From NCBI RefSeq assembly GCF_002078875.1, contig NC_034415.1, positions 23,274,331 through 23,338,330 of the forward strand: 64,000 nucleotides of DNA, in the 5' to 3' direction. Shown here one piece after another: positions 40,001 to 51,117 of this stretch; within the stretch, counting starts at the first letter, position 1; each line of letters starts with the position of its first letter. The notes below the pieces were generated by a model. It saw nothing but the letters and a program-made list of their open reading frames with translations, was not told where the DNA came from and did no database searches. Both the position numbers and the translations under genes were made by a program. The DNA is from Numida meleagris (Eukaryota > Chordata > Aves > Galliformes > Numididae).

Positions 40001-40812
40001 GGAAAAAAAAAAAAGGATATAAAGTAAAAACACATTTGCATGACTTTGAAGGTCACAGGTTAAATGTTTAGTTCCTATGACTGCTGCCCAGTATCCTTCC
40101 TAACAAAAGACCAGTGCCACAGCTTTCTGTCTGAGGGCTTTTAGGTACAGTCTCCAAAGGTCGTTATCTTAAATGTGATGGGAATTAAAAAAAAAATTAC
40201 AAATATCTATTAGAGACTGCAATTTGGCACATAGACAGTTAAACGCTCTATGTGTTAATAACTTGTTCCTGATTTAGAAGATCTCCATTTATCAAGATCC
40301 AAACTGTACAGTCTGGTTGGAGTAGAATAAAAGTGGATAAGAACAAGAAATACCATCCCCCTCTGGCTACGCACCACTGATTCTTTTGCACCTACCAAGT
40401 AGAAGGACTTGACAAGATATATTTGTTTTTCAGTTAATATTCATAAAAGGTGTGAATAAGATTCAGAACTTTTTAGTACAAAGCAAATCCAAACAAAAGG
40501 AATACTCAAATTAAAACTCTTTCATTTTTTCAAGACACAGCAGCCTTTTCTAAGCTTTATTAGAAAATTATCATGCCAGCTGTCTCTTTTCCCTGACTGT
40601 TATTCACACAATATGCCTCTCTCTTGTTTCTTTTCAGCTTTGTACATGTATAATAATGAGTTTTCTAGAATGGAAAACCCAGTGGAATATTAAAATTGCA
40701 AAGAGCAGCTCTTTGAGTTAATTTCACTAAAGTGCATCACAACACAATACGATGTTGTAAGAATGAATTTCTAATAGGAATTCATTCATGGAAAAATTAA
40801 TTAAAGAAAATG

Positions 40813-40862
40813 CTATTGCTAATATAGCTTTTCATATACATGCTTTTATAGATTAGCAATAG
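40813..40862. repeat. Perfect 11-base inverted repeat (hairpin)
   Basis: CTATTGCTAAT at 40813-40823 is the exact complement of ATTAGCAATAG at 40852-40862, with a 28-base AT-rich loop. The stem is shorter than a typical pre-microRNA stem and the loop larger, so I do not call an RNA gene. A palindrome, GTTCATGATGAAC, lies just downstream at 40891-40903. Confidence 0.7.
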
Positions 40863-41237
40863 TAAAAGCTAAACATTTAAAACCTGAAGTGTTCATGATG
40901 AACTTCCTAGCCCATATAGCAGATGATATTTTTTCATGATATCATAGCAAATATTGACTTAAGTACTTTTTTAATGATTGATTGTTGAAACACAAAGTTT
41001 GGTCAAGCTCACTCCCACAGTTTTACCATTTTACCAAATGAGAAACAATCTGCTTTACTCATCACCAAAATGACAGTCACTGGATTCAAGCTCTTCATGA
41101 TGATATTCACTACAAAAATGTAAGAATACAATGGATATTCAATGAACAAAAAAGAGACACTATCAACACATAAGATGATTAGGACAGTACATACAAAGAA
41201 CCAGAAAGTCTTAATGAGTAAAGCAATAGAAGTTCGA

Positions 41238-41885
41238 TGAAATTAAATGCAGCAAAGGCTATGAAGCTAGAGGTTAATATGAAATTATACTATAAACCAC
41301 AAATACCGTACAGTGGATGCAGGGGAAGAAGACAACGTAGGGTGATACTGATGAACTCAAAAAATGGTAAAGGATTTCAGGTAGGGTGCAACAAGTATAT
41401 TCACAGCCAAGATTAAGAAAGTATTCATAAAACAGCATAAAGCACTGTAAAGGCCCTATCTGAGTACAAAAATGAATTGGAAAATACGCAGAGAATTATA
41501 TTAAAATAATTAGGAAGGAAAATCCTATCAAATAAATGGAACCTGTCGGAATCAGCTTGTTTAAAAAAGCCAAAACCAACTGCAAAAAAAAAAACCCTAA
41601 ACTGTTACTTATTGATAAATACAAAACAAAGGAGAAGGAAAGTGGCCATGAACAAAGCCAAAATAAAGTGCCTATGACTAAATTTACAGTAGAAATTTGA
41701 AGGTTTCTAGCCTTCTGTCAAGAGTCAAAGCATACAAACAGCCTCCCAAGGATCTGGAATATGGTAGATTACAAAAAGGTGAAGTGACATAATTGCCTGC
41801 GACAGAAAAGGACAAGGTAATATGCAGTAAGAGATTCCTTCCAATCCCAAATTCTTAGATTCATATTAATCTATGCAAATTACAC
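41238..41885 (+). mobile_element. Probable eroded CR1 retrotransposon 3' part
   Basis: The right end reads TTCCTTCCAATCCC (41837-41850) and then TTCTTAGATTCAT, which resembles the classic CR1 3' terminus. Upstream, broken frames resemble the end of the CR1 reverse transcriptase: MKLNAAKA (from 41239, cf. the MKFN motif), KVFIKQHKAL-RPYL (about 41409-41451, cf. LYKALVRPHL) and ELENTQR (about 41466-41486, cf. LERVQRR). Spacing between these is shorter than in intact CR1, so deletions are required, and stops are frequent. Each match is weak alone; their order and orientation make the call. The element would be much older than the copy at 25492. Confidence 0.45.
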
Positions 41886-44800
41886 TCACCGTATGTCAAA
41901 CAGCACACACACACCTCTATCCGATAAAGACAAAATATTTTCCTGGTTTTATCTACTTTTTAATTAAAGTAAGCAGAAAAATAAGTCTTGAATTTTCTGT
42001 TGGTTTTTTGTTTTTTTTTGTTTTGTTTTCCTAACAGGCCAACCTTGTCTAAAATCTCTGCCCATGATGCCACATTTAGATATCTGAATACATGCCATAG
42101 ATACTCACTGTTCTGATTACACACCACTGATGTAACAAGACAACCAGAAACAATCCCAAGACAAAGGAGTTCATAGTAAGATACTTCATGGAAAACATGG
42201 GTTTATATCTCCTTAAGCCACGGGGATATCAAACTTGAGAGCTTACATACCACATCAAAACACTCAACACATCCCACATGAATATGTCTAAGTTAATGCA
42301 CATAGAAAGAAATTTATTTAAAGGTGTGAGCTCAGAGGAGATAGGAGGTACAAGACATCTGGAGACGGGTCTGAACTGTGGAAGCTGAGCAGGTGGGAAT
42401 GGCTCCCCAATGTCCTGTGCGAGGTGGCCAAAAGGAGATGCAGGGAGAAAGACTTAAGTCCCACAGAGATGCTCAGGATTTCCACTGATTCCAGACAATC
42501 ACTTTGGGAATCGCTGACTACAGGCTCCACTGAATAGCACAAATATTATGTTATCATCTATACTGAATTGTCTCAGTCTCCTGGTACATGTAAGTACATT
42601 ACCAAACGCTCTGGATTCAACCTTGCAGGCTTTTCTGGATATACATACCCAGATTTAACTTTCTGAATATTTTAAACAGAAGTTTCAAATGTTTAGCTGT
42701 GTGCAGGAAAGCAAGGAATGAACAAACAGCAATCAGAAGAGGATAGGCTGCTAGTACTCGAGAGAGCAAGACTGATAAACCATTTCCTGGCAAGCTGCTT
42801 CTCCCCTCTCCTTGGCCTGCTCTTTCAGTATGTAAAATGATGTTCAGAATATCTAATAAATAAATAAGAAAGTCAAATAATGAATAATTTTCCTGGAATG
42901 TATTACACACATTACTCATTCATATATCAGCATGATTTAAACCTGTTTGAAGTGAATGTGATCTGAAAAAACTCACTGTGCACAAAGCTGCATATTCACA
43001 AGCAAGTTTTACAAACCTGTATTTTAGCTCTTTGAGGCTTTTTGTACCTTGTACTTTTATTTCAAGGTCTTTAGAAGAGATCTTTTTTTTTATATTGTCT
43101 AAACATTAAAATCGAAGCTCCCTTAGGAAGAACGACTTGTGCTCTGAGCTGACTTTTTATCAATCATGTTAATTTGGAAATAAGCTATTGATTTGACTTT
43201 TTATTCATCATAGTCAAAAATGGATTGTGTTAGCCCTGTCCCATTTGCCCTTAATTAACAACCATTGAATCCCCATATTAATTAGCAGAGCAGAGCTGTT
43301 AGATATTTTACATCACTCTTCACTACAGTGGATAATTAAAAGTCCCATTAATAAAACTCCGGTATTCATAATTTTATAAACCTATTATGAAACAATAAAA
43401 CTGATTACACTATAGCTTTTTACATGCTTGTTTATTGATATGGTACTACTTTAATTTAAAAATTATTCACAATCTTCTAAAGGTTTCTAAGTGGGGGAAT
43501 TATTTTAATTCAACTAACGCATGAAACTTGTGAGATGACTGACTTAAATATTTCCTGAAACAGCCCAAGACATTATTGTCACTACCAGAAATGAACAACG
43601 TTTGGTTTGTGCTGCTTTGAGTTTGGATGATTTTGATTTTTGGTGCATTTACAAAACCACAAACCTTCATTTTTATTTATAACACTGAACAAGAGACTGA
43701 TTGATTCCCACTTGAGCACAGGAGGTGCAGTCCAGAAGACAGCAACTTTAAATGACAGCTACAGCTTAATTGGCATCATCCAAGGGAAGCTGTCCTGCTG
43801 AAGCACTGAACCATCATTTCCCTAAGGCACCTTGGCCTTGCCACGTCCCCAGTCAGCATCACTGTTGCATTTTCAGATGAATCGCCTCAGGGCCCTTTGC
43901 TAGAGGATCTATGCCAAGGACCTCTGAAAACCACGAAGTTCGATGTCTTAAAACTTTTTTGTCACAGTCTTTGATGCAAACTAAGTAGAAATTTACATTC
44001 ATAAAAATCTGGACAGGTGACAATTGCCAATGATGTTCAGGTGATGGTGACAAGGTATTAAAAGCTCACTTAATCCTGCTCACCTTGTACCCACAGTACA
44101 ATCGCCTGAAGATTTAAAAATAAAATAATTGGGCTATTCATAAAACTTCTGTTAACACAATTTGATCCATTTCAAAACTCTCCTAATACAGGCTAAAAAG
44201 CGATAGGATTGTGATTTGTAAGGGAATCTATAGTTCCTGAGTTGCAAAGGGCAGAATAAATCATAAATGCAACATCTTGGAAAGGGGACACCACATTTAT
44301 TTTCAGATACTTGCTCCAAACCTTTCTTCAAAAGAAGCATTTATCTCTCCCTGTCTCCCTAATAGTAGCTTCTTTATTTTTAACTGACTTTTAGAAAAGC
44401 TTAGTCACTGATTTCAAGGGCCTCTAAGATCTTCTGTGAAATTTGCTGCCACATCACTCTTCTTATGTGTTTTCATTCTAAATTACAGTCTAGAGTGCAA
44501 ACTCACCAATTAGATTTTTCTTTTGGGAAGCTTCGAAATATGGGGGTAAAAGCCTATCCCCCAGATTTTGAAACCTTCTGTGTGAAACAGACAACTTTGA
44601 CTCAAAACAGAACATTATGACATTTTATGCCAGCCCTGAAAAAGAAAAAAAGGATGACATTCAGGAAGTCAGTTTCTTAACCAAAGAAATTCACTTAAAT
44701 TTCAAGTTTAAAGTTAGATCTAATTCTGCAACCCTGTTTAATTAAGCAATCTTTAGCTCTTTTCACTGAGGATTTGTTACTCCCTGTTGCATTCTCACTA

Positions 44801-47800
44801 GGACTAGTTAGATTTGCTGACTTTAATTTTTATCACAGTCCTCTGGCTTTCTACCTGTCATGTACTCCAGGCAAAAACCACCTGTTAAAAAGCCCTACAA
44901 GACTTCATTTGTAACAAGAGGTTAAAAATTAGAGAAAAGCGGCAGAAATGTATGCCAACTCTGACATTCCCTCAGGAAACGTTGCAAGTTAGGGAAATTT
45001 TTCAATATTATGAAGTAAAGGCTTGGGCTGTCATTTCTGTGGGAACTGCTGATATTCTACTGCTACGACTTTCGTGCAAATGAAACTCTGTGTGGGTGAG
45101 AGCTGTGTTTAAGTAGAGTGGCTGTGAATTTATAAAATGTAGACAAGATGTTCTGCTGCAATTTAAAAAATTTACTAAGAATTTGCAACTGCAAACAAGC
45201 AGGAAAGATACCTCAATGCCAGCCTATCAATACACAGGTGAAAGACGGGGAAAAGAGCAATTCCCACCAACCACCTCTCTTTTCCACTCATTCTTTCAAC
45301 TAAACACAGGATCACGTCACAAGATACTGCTCAAGATCGTGCTAATGTAAGTCAAATACAATAAGAAATGATAACCTACTTGATGTATCAGCATCCTGGA
45401 ATTACGTACACCTTAAGCTGTGGCTTGTAGAAAAAAGAGATACATCTATACCATATTCTGCTTTTGCAATTTACTGTTCCTATATTCGAAATTCAAGATG
45501 GTGACTCATTTTCCAGTACATTTTCAACACAATATGATATTGATTTAATGAAGTAATTTCCTGACCCTATTATAGAGTTTTCAGTATCCAGGTATTTTGA
45601 TGTTCTCCATTGCTCTCTATAATCCATTGGAAGCAGCTATGGGCACAAACCAAATGCCCAGGAAGTTATCTGTAATTTGAAAACTCAGTACTACTTAAAA
45701 GCTTCCTAATATTCCCTACAAATACCTATTTCAAAGGATTTTAATTAGTTACATACACCAAACTCCTGAAGAAGTTTTATTTTGAAAGCAGAAGTGTTTT
45801 CATCATTTTCCTAAAGGAAGAATAAAAACATACTCCTCGCTATTGAATGCTTAAAACTTTTTAACCCCTGCATTTCAAGAGTAGCTGAGAAGAGGAGGAA
45901 TCTTGGTAAGGAAAGTAACTGAATTAAATTTATGAATTTCAATCATCTATCAAATACAGATTTTAAAATGATTAAGCAATCAATGAGTTACTAACAATTA
46001 ACATTACAGGACTTTTTCTGCTTTTTTTCTGCTATTAATGGAAAAAAAAATACTAGTCAGTATGCGCAAAGTATCAGAAAGCAGTTTGAAGGCAGATTAG
46101 TATGCATGATAATCTGGTGAAAAGAAGGAAAGAACTCACACCTCATTTTATACTCTAAGCATGAATATTTAGAGACTCAGCTTCATCATTGCTATATTTA
46201 AAATACCTTCCCTATAATCAGTGCATCATACTGACACATGCTAGTCATGGATACGACCCTCCATCTACAGAAACACTTCATTCATAACCGAAATGCAGCC
46301 ACTTCAGATGCAAGACACTATCAGGCATTTCATAGAAACATGACATGACTGTACTTCAGAAGAGAAAGTGAAGAAGATAATTAATTGGAACTTTAAGGGA
46401 AATTTTTGGGAAGAATATAATTAGTTGACTTGGAACATGGCCAAGGACTAAACTCCTTCTTGTGAGAGGTGAAACTTGGTACATGCAAGTGAAAAACATC
46501 ATACACGCTGCTGGCTTTCCAAGAAAGATTGCAAGACACCATCCACCTATGTGTTAAGCATATGTGAAAGTAAGTTGTAATAGCTATGTCTGTCTTCGCA
46601 GGAAACAACTAAACCCACTCATTTACAATAAATCTTCTCTTCTGGTCAGATTTCATGAACTCAGTAGTCATTCTGTGATTTGTCATATAATTAGTAAAAG
46701 ATGATCATTTCATCTGGGGAAAACAGTTACAGATTGGTGGGTCTGTGGTCACCTAGACTGACTCCTCTGCTTGTTCTTTTTGAGTCAAGATAACTAGGAT
46801 CACTGAAGTCCACGACAGATGCACTAATCCCCATCTAGCTATTTTTACTGTTCTACAGAACAAAAATTTAAGGCATTGCTTTGTATTATTAAAAATGCAA
46901 CAATAACGATAATTCGAGTAACAGCCCCTGTTGTGATAAACAATAAACACTGCATAGAAATTAAAACAATAATTGAGAAACCTGGAGAGCTATAATGACA
47001 TTTTATTAGAGACGCTATGGACTGTATGCCAACAAGGTTCCAAACTGAAGTCTTTCACCCTACGGAAGTATGCTGTCATTTACCCTCTCAGTTAATTCTC
47101 CATTATGAAGGGGTCCCTAAGTGAGAAAGAGATGATGAAGGGAAGAAAAAATAACATATAAACTAGTTCAGTAAGTATGCTGAAAATTTCCAATTGTGCT
47201 AATCTGCCATCTGGGATGCTGGAATGCAAAGAAAAGGAGCATTTGGAGATGTGAATATGGATCTGGTGTGGTGCATATTGTTTCTACTTCTATGGATTCA
47301 TCACTCTTCTATAAGCCAGCACAATCTATTTCCTGTAAGATCATAACGCAATGACCAGGAATCATCCATCAAACCTCTTGCAGAATATTTTCTGTAATTT
47401 GCTATTGAGCTACATAGTTGCTATAGATTACCATCCCCTACCTAAAAGGCTTTGCTGGCTCCTGAATATAGTTCATTGCCTCAAATAGGTGAGAATGAGT
47501 AAATCTTTCTTCTGCCTCCACGTCAACAGTTCTTCCAACTAAATTTTTCTGCCCAGCATGACAAGTGATTAATTTTGATTCAGCTTCAACCCTTCAACCA
47601 GTCTGCACAGATACCTCTCCACCAGAAATAGAACTACACGCAACATACCTTTGCATTAAGACTCACAATAGCCCCACAGCAGCATGGCATCTTTGTGAGT
47701 AGCAGTAGATCCTTGCAGGTTCTACAAATGTTTTATGGTGACTGCAGAGGTGTGTATATAAAGGAAGAGAGAAGCTCTGCCACCAGATGACTGAAGCTTG

Positions 47801-50800
47801 GCTATGCCTTCGTTCTGGACTTATTCTAAGGCAGATTTTAAAAGCATCTGCACTTACAAAGAAATACTGTGTTTCAAGGAGACGTTCAGAAGTACACAGT
47901 TTGACAGCAGAAGTGTAGAAACTCCTCCACCTGAAGAATCGAAGAACTTAAATCTCTAGAAATAAACATATACACCACTTGATTTTGAACCATAGAAGAC
48001 TTCAGCTTCATGTGGAGTTATTAAACATGTACGCCAAAAGCAGACCATAGAATCCAACCTCCCCCAACTATAAATAAAAAATAAAAAAGGAACTAAAAGA
48101 ACTAAAAAAGATTATCTGCAAACTGCTATTTCTGTATTTTGACTGAGGACAACAAGCAGAGGACCACTTCCCTGAACAAATATTCAGTCTGTCTTCCCTA
48201 TGGCACTTTCCCCCAAAAAATTTATTTTCCTGTGCATCCTGTCTAAAAACATCCATCCTTGTTATGACAGGTCCAGAATAATATCAAGTTTCACTGTCAC
48301 ATCCCAACATCTGCCTCCACAGCTGTCTCCCCATTCACACCATACTGCCAGCTGTACATCGTAGCTGCAGCAACCTGGGGAGCCAATACAGCCAGGTGAG
48401 CACTGCTGAATACCATCACAAAGAACAAGATGATCAGGCACATTGCTGCTTCACAGCAGCACTGAGGACTGAAATAGAGAGGCTTACCAATCATGCCAAC
48501 TTGCAAATCCTTCCCTGTCCTCTCAATGTAACAAGCAGTTAAAAGCTCAAAATCCCCCCCTTTTTTTTTGGTCCTGTGTTGACCACAGAGCAGATATTAA
48601 CAAAGAACAAATTATACTAGCTTTTGATCTAAAGCACCTCCTTTAAGAAACAAAGCACCACTGCATTATATCACAGTGGTTTATTTTCTGTGGCATTCAG
48701 CTCAGAATGTTCCTTCTGGAAATTTATAGCCACATTAAAATGAGTCCTTGTGAGAAGGTAGAAGAACAGGGTAAAAGAACAACAAAGGCGAATATAGTTT
48801 CAAGATATGTCAAGGCTACAGATTTCTGCCAGCATAGTTGCAATGATCATGGATACAAACTGGCTAAGTCCCTGAAAAATTGCCTGCCACAGGAAGACAT
48901 CCCCAGCATCCTCATAACCTAGATCTTACAGATAAGCAGGAAGTGAGGCAACTTGGCTGTAATGTTATCCTTAGAAAAAGTTTCTACTACAGATAGAGAT
49001 CTACTACGTTGAATTACATTCATCATATAACGTTCTGCAGAATAGTTATTCATCATATCCATACTTTCTGTCTGCTAATTTTAAAATTTCAGCTTCTCTA
49101 ACTCAGTAAAATACATTCTTCAAAGGAGTTTAATCAAATACTATCTGCAGGTCAGAAATGCACAGTAAACATGACACTGAAGTCTTCAACAAATTTTTGG
49201 ATTAATGAATGCTTGTCACCTTACTGCCTGTTGTCATCTCTCTCTTGCAAAAGAGGCTGCAAAATGATATGGTAGGAATAAAATGGTGAAAAGAGAGGTC
49301 AGTAGCAATGCTGAATCAGACCTTCCAGAGAATCCAGGTTGGTATCACTGATTCACAGAGCAGTGCCGAAGTGACTAATTCACAGCGAGACTCAGTGTCC
49401 CAGTACCTGCAGCCCATTTCCCACCCATCAGCTGGATAATCTACGCTAGGATATTTGAAACACCATTGCGCTATTTTTCCATCTAAGAGTGTGTTTGGCT
49501 TTGAACACAGCAGTAGTGACTTTGCAAAGGCTGATTTACCAATGATCTAAATAAGCAACTGTATTGCTTTACTCTCCACTATAAACACAGTAAAGGATTT
49601 ATTATGCTCATCTACATCGCTATTTCTACCCCTACAAAGATCAAACTTAAAAAAAATCCTTGATTTAATTTCAGGCAATTCTAAGCTGTCCCCATTTCCC
49701 TTCTGTATATAATTTGACTAAAAGCCACTTTCAGTATTCTTAGTTATCAGAAAATCACATAAAATGCCTAATTATGAATTTTGAGGCTGCAGTTTATCTG
49801 GAAAGTTTTTGCTTTCTTGAAAATTTTTCTAGAATATTTCATAAGAAAGAGCTCCTCGGTGAAGAAATTCAGGACGCTTTAAGTTTCTATGAAGCATTTT
49901 CTGAACTTCAGCTGCAATAAATTTCTCAATTTGATTGCAATTCCAGTCTCTGCAATAAAGAGATGGGCCCCTCAGATTGTGGAGTTCATATGGTTAGAGC
50001 CTCTACAAGCTGACTGCAGGAGATGGTAAAAAACTGGGCAATCTTAAGATACAATGGAAGAACACCATTAAAGTGGAAATGTGTTTTTAATAAACTGACT
50101 AAATTTCCTTATATGCATCATAAGCTCTTGTATCCCCAAGAGGGCTTATTAGATTCAGATAAAATGTTTTAGAAAATTCCTATCACCTAACTACTTTAAG
50201 CTGCATTAATCATTTTAAATTCCACCCAAATCATGAGCAAAAAGTCTGCTCTCGTCTAATGAATACAAATGCTTTCCCTTCCATAGCTAAATTTCTCAGG
50301 CTCAAGTTTTACAAACATTAATGGGAGATGTTCACAGAAAATCCATTAAACAAATAAAAGACTGCGTGTGCAAATTTCCTGTGCAATATGCGGGGTGGAG
50401 ATTCAGCCCCTTTATTGCTTACCATTTTTTTCTCAAATATCAGGGGTGGATTTTAAATATTTCATAGTCATTTTTGGATACTTCTTTTTTTTTCCACATC
50501 TCATTACTTGTATCACTAGAAAATGATTTCCTTGCAAAATCATCCTGACCCTTCCCCAGACAACAAGAAAAAAAACAGAGGAATGGCACAAATCACACAG
50601 GTCATCTTAATTCATTTACCTGGATCTCTCCATAGCATGTGTAGCACAGAAATACAGATGTTTTGTGTGAGATTAAATTCCCCTGCTCCAACATTTGCTG
50701 TTATCTAAACAAACAGTACTTAATTCCGGCTGTTTTGATTGACTTTCAGACTCCAAGAACTCTGATTAGAAACTTTCTCTTCTCTTTTTGAAATTCAGAG

Positions 50801-51020
50801 ACACTGTTCTTGCCCACTTGATAATTTATATTTCTGCTGAGCTGCTAGCAGATATCACATGATGCCATGGGTACAAATGGAAGAAGCACACAGATGACAC
50901 TTACTCATTCTAATCTGACCAGCTGTCCCAGTGTAAGGTGACACTAGCAACTTGATGAAAACAGCTGGTTGAAGTAAAACCTAGATCATATGATATCAAA
51001 TTAGTCAAGGATTAATGGTG
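41886..51020. other. Gene-free AT-rich DNA; homeodomain-site-rich stretch at 43.1-43.4 kb
   Basis: No gene is seen. From about 43110 to 43440 words such as TTAATTAA, TTAATTAG and GGATAATTAA cluster, together with a diverged 18-base direct repeat (43150-43211), giving the look of a developmental enhancer. A TATATAAAGG string at 47755-47764 stands alone. A C7-T9 tract lies near 48553-48569. Open frames reach 100 codons (42617-42919, minus) without recognisable domains. Confidence 0.55.
43150..43211 (+). repeat. Near-perfect 18-base direct repeat, 44-base period
   Basis: TGACTTTTTATCAATCAT at 43150-43167 recurs as TGACTTTTTATTCATCAT at 43194-43211, with 16 of 18 bases equal. The sequence between is unrelated in appearance. 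It may be a paired protein-binding site or an old local duplication. Confidence 0.6.
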
Positions 51021-51117
51021 AAGGCACTGTACTCAGATTAGAGAGTTCTCAGTTCCTGTTTCTGCTCCATTTGTGACTGTAAGTAAATTACTCAGGCCCA
51101 GATTGCTCTGAGGTACA
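51021..51117 (+). mobile_element. MIR-like tRNA-derived SINE relic
   Basis: The order of words GGCACTG, ACTCAGATTAGAGAG, TTCTCAGTTCCTG, TCTGCTCC, GTGACTGTAAGTAAATTACT follows the layout of MIR/CORE-type SINEs ('...GGACT...GTCAGGAGACCTGGGTTC...CTCTGCC...GTGACCTTGGGCAAGTCACTT...'). MIR elements are tRNA-derived SINEs that were active in early amniotes and depend on a LINE partner for copying. This copy is about a third diverged by eye and is non-functional. A chance resemblance cannot be excluded. Confidence 0.45.

Larger units (their letters stand above)
30643..40812. other. Gene-free AT-rich DNA with simple repeats
   Basis: No gene or clear transposon is seen in about 10 kb. There are T runs of 15 (36059-36073) and 17 (37061-37077) bases, a short CA tract near 34413-34422, and a 14-base direct duplication at 34696-34724. 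GC-richer stretches near 33040-33260 and 34620-34860 carry only short frames with no recognisable domain. Confidence 0.6.

Noticed and set aside
47755..47764. TATATAAAGG, a TATA-box-like string
   Set aside because: No initiator, CpG enrichment or downstream coding sequence; such strings are frequent in AT-rich DNA.
50137..50148. CTCF-like string CCCCAAGAGGGC
   Set aside because: At least two mismatches to the core motif and no flanking support; too weak without binding data.
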